Below the pieces are notes generated by a model that searched no databases, was not told the DNA's origin, and saw only the letters and a list, made by a program, of their open reading frames with translations. A stretch of 64,000 bases of DNA, taken from contig CATVYJ010000003.1 of NCBI GenBank assembly GCA_958348245.1, forward strand, positions 1 to 64,000, given 5' to 3'. The position numbers and the translations under genes were made by a program. Origin of the DNA: an uncultured Veillonellaceae bacterium. Its GTDB lineage: Bacteria; Bacillota; Negativicutes; Veillonellales; Dialisteraceae. Shown here piece after piece: positions 58,957 to 64,000 of this stretch (positions within the stretch are counted from its first letter, which is position 1; every line of letters begins with the position of its first letter).

Positions 58957-59687
58957 TTTTCCGGCCCCTTTTCCGGTGCGGGAAAGGCATCCGCGTCAAA
59001 CGGCGTCAGCCGGCGGTCTCCCTCGCGGTGATAGGCGCCGCACCGGCGGCATACCAGCTCTCCCGGCGTCCAGGGCATATGGAACGATTCCGCAAGGATT
59101 TTCCACAAATCCTTCGGCTGCACCGTTCCGGAGCGGCTGCGCACGAAGGAAAAGCGCACGTATGCCCGACCGCCTTCAATGCGTACGGCAATCGGCTCCG
59201 TCAGCATGGGAATGACGTCCATTTCGCGCACCTTTTTCGGCGTCACCCGCTGATACAGAAACGAATCAAGGCGGTTGAACGCCTCGGTCTGCCGTGCGAC
59301 CTCAGCCGGATCCGTCGGTCCCGCCACAGGCCCCTCCGCTTCATAGCAGTCTTCATTGAGAAAATTGATGAGCTTCGGCCACTCCGGCGCGGCTTCCCGC
59401 ACGGCCCGGATCCGGATGCCCCGGAGGAGCTGCGGCGCGAGGCGCGCTTCCGCTTCTTCCGCGGTCATATCCCCTTCGAGCCGGAGATCGAGATATATGG
59501 GATCAGCAGCGACGCCTACGCCGAGCGCCGCGTCCAGTGCGAGCCGCATATGCGGATTGAACCCCTCGGAGAAGGCCGCCGGAATCCCCGAACGCATGAT
59601 GGAGCGTTCCAGCGTGCGCAGGAAATCCAGATGTCCGAGGAAACGGACTTCCTCACCTTTCGTGATAGACAAAAACAGTCTTTTCAT
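58953..59687 (-). CDS. TIGR03936/DUF2344 radical SAM-linked protein
   Basis: This 244-residue protein of the DUF2344 family starts KRLFLSITKGEEVRFLGHLD and has RSGIPAAFSEGFNPHMRLAL. It also has a possible metal-binding CRRCGAYH at the C-terminus. It accompanies a TIGR03960 radical SAM protein in most genomes; the joint function is unknown. The start at 59687 is preferred because AAGGAG is ten bases upstream; the ATG three codons earlier lies directly on that site. It overlaps the radical SAM gene by 35 bases. Confidence 0.88.
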   Translation of the reverse strand: MKRLFLSITKGEEVRFLGHLDFLRTLERSIMRSGIPAAFSEGFNPHMRLALDAALGVGVAADPIYLDLRLEGDMTAEEAEARLAPQLLRGIRIRAVREAAPEWPKLINFLNEDCYEAEGPVAGPTDPAEVARQTEAFNRLDSFLYQRVTPKKVREMDVIPMLTEPIAVRIEGGRAYVRFSFVRSRSGTVQPKDLWKILAESFHMPWTPGELVCRRCGAYHREGDRRLTPFDADAFPAPEKGPEK

Positions 59688-61551
59688 GGCCTTCATTCTC
59701 CTTGTGATAATCTACGAGCTCCGCCGGAAGAAGCGGGCACACGGCGCACCCGTTGCAGGGATGCCGCCGGCAGTCCGCGGTGGTGACGCCCCGATTGGCG
59801 AGCCGCCACTCCTTTCGGAGAAAATCGTTCGTCACGCCGCAGTGGATGTGGTCCCATGGCTGCGCCTCTTCCGTATCCCGTGTGCGCGCCGCATAGAAAT
59901 CCGGATCGAGCCCGCACGCGCGGAACGCGTCCATCCACCGGTCAAAATCGAAAAATTCCGTCCAGCTGTCGTATTCCGCGCCGTTCTTCCATACCGTTTC
60001 CAGCACGTCCGAAAGGCGCCGGTCGCCGCGGGCAAGCACCGCCTCGATGTAGCCGGTCTTTGCGTCGTGATAGGCAAATTTGATGTTCCGATTGGTAAAG
60101 AGACTCCGCAGATACTGCTGCTTCCGCTCGATTTCTTCCACGGAGCACTGCCCCATCCACTGGAAAGGCGTAAACGGCTTCGGCACGAAGCTGGCCACGC
60201 TCACCGTGATGCGGCAGCCCCATTTGCCGGTCACGGTGTGGTAGAGCTGATAAATGCGGTTCGCCAGATCAGCGATGCCCGCGAGATCCTCGTCCGTTTC
60301 CGTGGGAAGCCCCATCATGAAATAGAGCTTTACTTTGCTCCATCCGTTACGGAATGCGTTGCCGCAGGCCCCCATGATATCTTCTTCCGTGACGTTCTTG
60401 TTGATGACGTCCCGCAGACGCTGCGTGCCCGCCTCCGGGGCAAGCGTGAGACCGCTCTTGCGGACCTGCTGCACCTTTTTCGCAATGTCGATGGAAAAAC
60501 TGTCTACCCGGAGAGAGGGGAGACTCACGCTCACCCGTCTGTCCCGGAACTGTTCCATGAGATGATCCACCAATTCGGGAAGGCGCGAATAATCCGCTGA
60601 CGAGAGCGACATGAGTGAAATTTCATTATAACCGGTATTCCGGATGAGACGGTCGGCAATGTCCTGCAGATTTTCCTCCTTTTTCTCCCGAACTGGCCGG
60701 TAGATCATGCCTGCCTGACAGAACCGGCAGCCCCGGCTGCACCCGCGGAACATTTCCAGCACCGCCCGGTCGTGAACGATCTCGATATGCGGCAGGATGG
60801 GCTTGTCATCGATGACCACATGGTCAAAATCCTGAATGATGCGCTTGTATACGGGAAGAGCCGCATCGGGTACGCGGGCCTGAATGGCTTGAAACCGCCC
60901 GTCCTCTTCATACGACACGTCGTACAGAGACGGCACGTACAGTCCCCGGATGTGCGCGGCGCGGCGCAGAAATTCCTGCCGGCCTCCGGGCTTTCCTTCG
61001 CGCTTCCACATTTTGTACGTCTCGATAAATTCCCCCATGGACTCCTCCGCTTCGCCGATGAAAAAGCAGTCGAAGAAATCCGCCACAGGCTCCGCATTGT
61101 ACACACAGGGGCCGCCCGCAGCAACGATGGGATCCTCCTCCCCGCGGTCCTTCGCCCGGAGAGGAATGCCCGCCAGATGGAGCATATTGAGCACATTCGT
61201 ATAGCACATTTCATAAGGAAGCGTAAAGCCCAGCACGTCGAACTCCCGCACAGGCGCGCGGGACTCCAGCGTATACAGCGGAAGCTTCTTCTCCTTCATG
61301 AGCGCTTCCATGTCCACCCACGGCGCATATACGCGCTCTGCCAGCGCATCATCCCGCCGGTTGACGACGCTGTAAATGATTTTCAGCCCCAGATGACTCA
61401 TGGCCACTTCGTATACATCGGGAAAGGCCAGCGCCACCCGGACGTCTACGCTGTCCGGATCCTTGACGACACTGTTCCATTCGCCGCCGATATACCGGGC
61501 CGGTTTTTCCAAGTGCGTGAGCCATACGGGATCGATATAGACCTGATTCAT
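59653..61551 (-). CDS. TIGR03960 family radical SAM protein
   Basis: This 632-residue protein has a cobalamin-binding-like N-terminal domain (about 1-220), the radical SAM motif CSRGCRFCQAG near residue 270, SLPSLRVDSFS, LTLAPEAGTQRLRDVINKN, and a C-terminal cluster of cysteines (CRRHPCNGCAVCP) that could hold a second Fe-S site. It is a conserved family without an assigned reaction; a role in RNA or ribosome modification is suspected from its link to rng. AGGAGA precedes the ATG. It follows rodA by 49 bases. Confidence 0.92.
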   Translation of the reverse strand: MNQVYIDPVWLTHLEKPARYIGGEWNSVVKDPDSVDVRVALAFPDVYEVAMSHLGLKIIYSVVNRRDDALAERVYAPWVDMEALMKEKKLPLYTLESRAPVREFDVLGFTLPYEMCYTNVLNMLHLAGIPLRAKDRGEEDPIVAAGGPCVYNAEPVADFFDCFFIGEAEESMGEFIETYKMWKREGKPGGRQEFLRRAAHIRGLYVPSLYDVSYEEDGRFQAIQARVPDAALPVYKRIIQDFDHVVIDDKPILPHIEIVHDRAVLEMFRGCSRGCRFCQAGMIYRPVREKKEENLQDIADRLIRNTGYNEISLMSLSSADYSRLPELVDHLMEQFRDRRVSVSLPSLRVDSFSIDIAKKVQQVRKSGLTLAPEAGTQRLRDVINKNVTEEDIMGACGNAFRNGWSKVKLYFMMGLPTETDEDLAGIADLANRIYQLYHTVTGKWGCRITVSVASFVPKPFTPFQWMGQCSVEEIERKQQYLRSLFTNRNIKFAYHDAKTGYIEAVLARGDRRLSDVLETVWKNGAEYDSWTEFFDFDRWMDAFRACGLDPDFYAARTRDTEEAQPWDHIHCGVTNDFLRKEWRLANRGVTTADCRRHPCNGCAVCPLLPAELVDYHKENEGHEKTVFVYHER

Positions 61552-61600
61552 ACATTCTCCTGTAATTCCGGCGCAGTGCGCCTGACTTCGCCCGGAGGCG

Positions 61601-62716
61601 TCAATTGAACATGAGTTTCTTCCGCCGCAGATAAATATTCATGAGGATGCCCGCGCAGATCATATTCACCATGAGGGCGCTCCCGCCGTAGCTGATGAAA
61701 GGCAGCGGAATGCCCGTCACCGGCATGATGCCGAGCGTCATGCCCACATTGATGAAGACCTGAAACAGCCACATGGAAAAGATGCCGCATGCCAGAAGGC
61801 TGCCGAAAGCATCCCCCGCGGAACGGGACACCACGATGGTGCGGTACAGCAGGAGGAAGTACAGGAAGAGCAGGAAAATGGCTCCCACAAATCCCAGTTC
61901 TTCTCCGATGACGGAAAAAATAAAATCGGTGTGATTTTCCGGCAGGAAATTGAGCTGGCTCTGCGTACCTTCAAAAAGCCCCTGCCCGATGAATCCGCCG
62001 CTGCCGATGGAAATTTTCGACTGGATCACGTGATACCCCGATCCGAAAGGATCCACATCCGGATCGAAGAGCACCAGAATGCGCGTCTTCTGATAATCGT
62101 GCAGCAGGAAAAACCACAAAACAGGGAAAAACGCCACCAGCGCGCACAGGGCCTGCTTCACGATGCGCATGCGCAGTCCCGACAGGAAAAGCATGCCGAA
62201 GCAGATCGCCGCAAAAACGAGGCTCGTTCCCAGGTCCGGCTGGATGAACACAAGAATAAAAGGCGGCAGCATGAGCCCGGCGACGGGAAGAAGGCTCCGC
62301 CACGTGCGAAATCCGCCCTTATGATCGGCCAGCATCCGCGCAAGGCAGATAATCATGAGCACCTTTGCAAATTCCGACGGCTGGATCGATACCGGCCCGA
62401 TCTGAATCCACCGCTGCGCCCCGAGCGCGCTCGTTCCGGCGACGCGCACAAAAAGAAGCATGAGGCAGTTCACGACATAGAGCGCAGGCGCCCACCGGTA
62501 CAGCAGCCGGTAATCGTAGCGCATGAAAAAGGCGGACACCGCAAAACCCAGCAGAAAGAATGTCCCCTGCCGGACGACAAAATCGAAGCGCCCCGCATAG
62601 TCCACATCGTTCACATGGGTGGCGCTGCCGATAATGAGAATGCCCAGCGCCGCCAGCGACAGAATGGTGAGGAACAGCGTGCCGTCGATTCTCCGCCAGT
62701 AGTACAGAAAATTCAT
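61601..62716 (-). CDS. rodA: Rod shape-determining peptidoglycan polymerase RodA (SEDS)
   Basis: This 371-residue SEDS glycosyltransferase has about ten membrane helices. It shows the family motifs GAQRWIQIGPVSIQPSEFAKV (read as QRWIQIG and QPSEFAKV), FIQPDLGTSLVF, LFDPDVDPFGSGYHVIQS, NFLPENHTDFIFSVIGEELG (in parts) and PFISYGGSALM. It polymerises lipid II in the elongasome with PBP2, encoded just upstream. The ATG at 62716 has GGAGGAGG upstream and overlaps the minD-like stop by four bases. Confidence 0.96.
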   Translation of the reverse strand: MNFLYYWRRIDGTLFLTILSLAALGILIIGSATHVNDVDYAGRFDFVVRQGTFFLLGFAVSAFFMRYDYRLLYRWAPALYVVNCLMLLFVRVAGTSALGAQRWIQIGPVSIQPSEFAKVLMIICLARMLADHKGGFRTWRSLLPVAGLMLPPFILVFIQPDLGTSLVFAAICFGMLFLSGLRMRIVKQALCALVAFFPVLWFFLLHDYQKTRILVLFDPDVDPFGSGYHVIQSKISIGSGGFIGQGLFEGTQSQLNFLPENHTDFIFSVIGEELGFVGAIFLLFLYFLLLYRTIVVSRSAGDAFGSLLACGIFSMWLFQVFINVGMTLGIMPVTGIPLPFISYGGSALMVNMICAGILMNIYLRRKKLMFN

Positions 62717-63549
62717 GGTCTCCTCCTCCACCGGGCCCCGCTCTGCCGCCGCCGCCAGGCCGCCAGCGGAGAAGCGCCGCCATCCCCGCTTTTGCCCTCC
62801 GCGGCCGCCCGGTCAAGGAGCGCTTCCCACCGGGACAGCGGATACGCCGCTCCAGTCCGCAGCGCGTGCAGCACAAGCGATACCGCTTCCCGGAAAGCGC
62901 TCTCCCCGGGCAGCGCCGCCAGCCGCCCTTCCTGCGCAAGACGGTCCGCTTCGGCGCTGTGAGGCACCGCACCGAGCACAGGCAGACCCTCCGCCTCTTT
63001 CATTACGGACGCAAGCGACACCGCCGCTTCGGACCCGCACTGGAAATTATTGAAAATCACATGAAACGGATGCGTCCCCCGGAGCCGCTCCGCCATGCGC
63101 GCCGCATCCCGAAGGGACGCCCTGGACGGCCCCACGACAAGAAGCCACGCATCCGCCGCTTCCTCCGCGAAGCGGATGCCCTTGCCGAGACCGGCCGGGC
63201 AGTCGAGAAGCACGATATCGTAACGCTCTGCCACATCTTCGAGAACCGTATGCAGCGCCGGCCGGGAGATCTCCTTCCACCCCTCCTCTTCCGAGGCGGG
63301 CAGGAAATCCAGCCCCCTTCCCGCAGAGAGGATCGCTTCCTTCTCGAGGCATCTGCCCCGGGCGAGGTCCCATGCATTCCGCTTCAGACGATCCGACAGG
63401 CCGAGCGGGATGTCCAGATTGCGCAGTCCCATATCGCCGTCAATGAGCAGCACCCTGCGGCCCTCTTCCGCCAGCGCGAAGCCGAAAGCCGCCGTCAGAA
63501 GCGTTTTTCCCACGCCCCCTTTTCCGGACGCCATTGCGATGCATTTCAC
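62713..63549 (-). CDS. minD: MinD/ParA-type ATPase
   Basis: This 278-residue deviant Walker A ATPase has GKGGVGKT at residues 9-16 with the signature lysine K10, LIDGDMGLRNLD (about 35-46) and VLLDCPAGLG (about 115-124). These fit MinD/FlhG better than plasmid ParA. MinD normally ends in an amphipathic membrane-targeting helix; here the tail is a ~30-residue Arg/Trp-rich stretch (AAWRRRQSGARWRRRP), which may bind membrane differently. There is no minC or minE next to it. It starts at GTG with AAGGAGG nine bases upstream and overlaps mrdA and rodA by four bases each. Confidence 0.82.
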   Translation of the reverse strand: MKCIAMASGKGGVGKTLLTAAFGFALAEEGRRVLLIDGDMGLRNLDIPLGLSDRLKRNAWDLARGRCLEKEAILSAGRGLDFLPASEEEGWKEISRPALHTVLEDVAERYDIVLLDCPAGLGKGIRFAEEAADAWLLVVGPSRASLRDAARMAERLRGTHPFHVIFNNFQCGSEAAVSLASVMKEAEGLPVLGAVPHSAEADRLAQEGRLAALPGESAFREAVSLVLHALRTGAAYPLSRWEALLDRAAAEGKSGDGGASPLAAWRRRQSGARWRRRP

Positions 63550-64000
63550 TGTGCCGTACCTCCTTCCGCAGGCGCCGCCTGCGGCTGCCGCGCTTTCGCC
63601 TCTGCTGCCGGGCTGAATTCACCCAGATGGAAATACGCGTCGAGGATCTTCTTTGTCACCGGCGCGGCGGAGTCCGAGCCGAAGCCGCTGTGCTCAAACA
63701 TGACAAGCACCACGATCTCCGGCTTCTCATAAGGCGCGTACGCCACAAACCATCCGTTGTCCAGACCGTTCGTTTCCGCCGTACCGGACTTGCCCGCTAC
63801 GGAAACGGGATATTTCTCAAAGAGGAATCCCCCTGTGCCGTCTTTTCCCATGACCCGGCGGAGCGAGTCCTGAATGGTCGACAGATTGGCCTGAGAAATG
63901 GGGAGCGTTCCCGTTTTCACCGGCGTAAACACTTTGTTGGGCGTGCCGTCCAGATTATCCACGCGGCTCACAAGATACGGCTGATACCGCGTGCCTCCGT
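63546..64000 (-). CDS. mrdA: Penicillin-binding protein 2, C-terminal part (cut by window edge)
   Basis: About 150 C-terminal residues are present; the gene continues beyond the right edge. The transpeptidase KSGT box (VAGKSGTAETNG) is followed by GWFVAYAPYEKPEIVVLVM, the usual end of a class B PBP. Upstream in frame, GGTRYQPYLVSRVDN also fits. A 25-residue Ala/Gln/Glu-rich tail closes the protein. It is the first visible gene of the mrdA-minD-rodA operon, so it should be the elongasome transpeptidase partner of RodA. Confidence 0.88.
   Translation of the reverse strand, partial: GGTRYQPYLVSRVDNLDGTPNKVFTPVKTGTLPISQANLSTIQDSLRRVMGKDGTGGFLFEKYPVSVAGKSGTAETNGLDNGWFVAYAPYEKPEIVVLVMFEHSGFGSDSAAPVTKKILDAYFHLGEFSPAAEAKARQPQAAPAEGGTAQ

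Noticed and set aside
1..64000. tRNA, rRNA, CRISPR arrays, insertion sequences, replication origin
   Set aside because: Looked for conserved stems, repeats and transposase motifs by eye and found none that could be supported.

Overview
The window is a dense bacterial chromosome segment, moderately GC-rich (roughly 55-60 % by eye), with almost every gene on the minus strand. Gene order is of the Bacillota (Firmicutes) type: recJ-relA-dtd-hisS-aspS, ruvCAB-queA-tgt, alaS-ireB-ruvX-DUF1292, and rpmE / DUF1385-prfA-prmC-sua5-rpiB-ywlG-glyA. Anaerobic features (etfBA, a LUD protein, HemZ-like radical SAM) and a SpoIID-like protein inside the ruv-que operon suggest the class Negativicutes, perhaps a Veillonellaceae relative such as Dialister, Allisonella or Megasphaera. 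That placement is inference; no rRNA or species marker is present.

Layout from left to right. (1) 1-4.8 kb: rarA-ftsK-short RodZ-like protein-partial solute-binding protein. (2) 4.85-5.11 kb: a small RNA with its own promoter, closing stem and terminator, which I read as 6S RNA. (3) 5.2-6.4 kb: pepT. (4) 6.4-18.2 kb: a nine-gene operon, recJ-relA-dtd-MBL hydrolase-AI-2E family permease-fur-hemZ-hisS-aspS. It is preceded by a Fur-box-like site and ends in a 17-bp hairpin. (5) 18.2-19.9 kb: rny with a good promoter and terminator. (6) 20-23.5 kb: four translationally coupled genes of unknown role (metallo-hydrolase, small membrane protein, two tandem DUF445 proteins). (7) 23.6-27.9 kb: a YhaO/YhaN (SbcD/SbcC-like) pair. 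(8) 27.9-33.6 kb: the only accessory region. It holds a very long but doubly truncated phage or conjugative-element 'polyvalent' protein (SNF2 helicase half, coiled coil, LPD3-like domain, zincin motif) and a plus-strand RelB/RelE-type toxin-antitoxin pair. (9) 33.7-37.4 kb: alaS-ireB-ruvX-DUF1292. (10) 37.4-41.4 kb: nitrilase-LUD pair, secreted NlpC/P60 hydrolase, cation-efflux protein and a PC4/YdbC protein. (11) 41.5-47.4 kb: ruvCAB-DUF2905-spoIID-like-queA-tgt. (12) 47.5-50.2 kb: etfB-etfA-class IV aminotransferase homologue. (13) 50.4-57.0 kb: glyA, ywlG, rpiB, sua5, prmC, prfA, DUF1385 and rpmE. (14) 57.2-64 kb: mrdA (partial)-minD-like-rodA-radical SAM-DUF2344-rng-trx.

The most notable points are: the class IV aminotransferase homologue has Leu where the PLP-binding lysine should be; the truncated polyvalent protein keeps a 1.6-kcodon open frame and has a mosaic base composition; a candidate Fur box lies ahead of the operon that contains fur; a likely 6S RNA lies upstream of rarA; the DUF1385 gene seems to need an AUU start; and an uncharacterised four-gene envelope operon carries tandem DUF445 paralogues. 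No rRNA, tRNA, CRISPR array, intact integrase or insertion sequence was seen.
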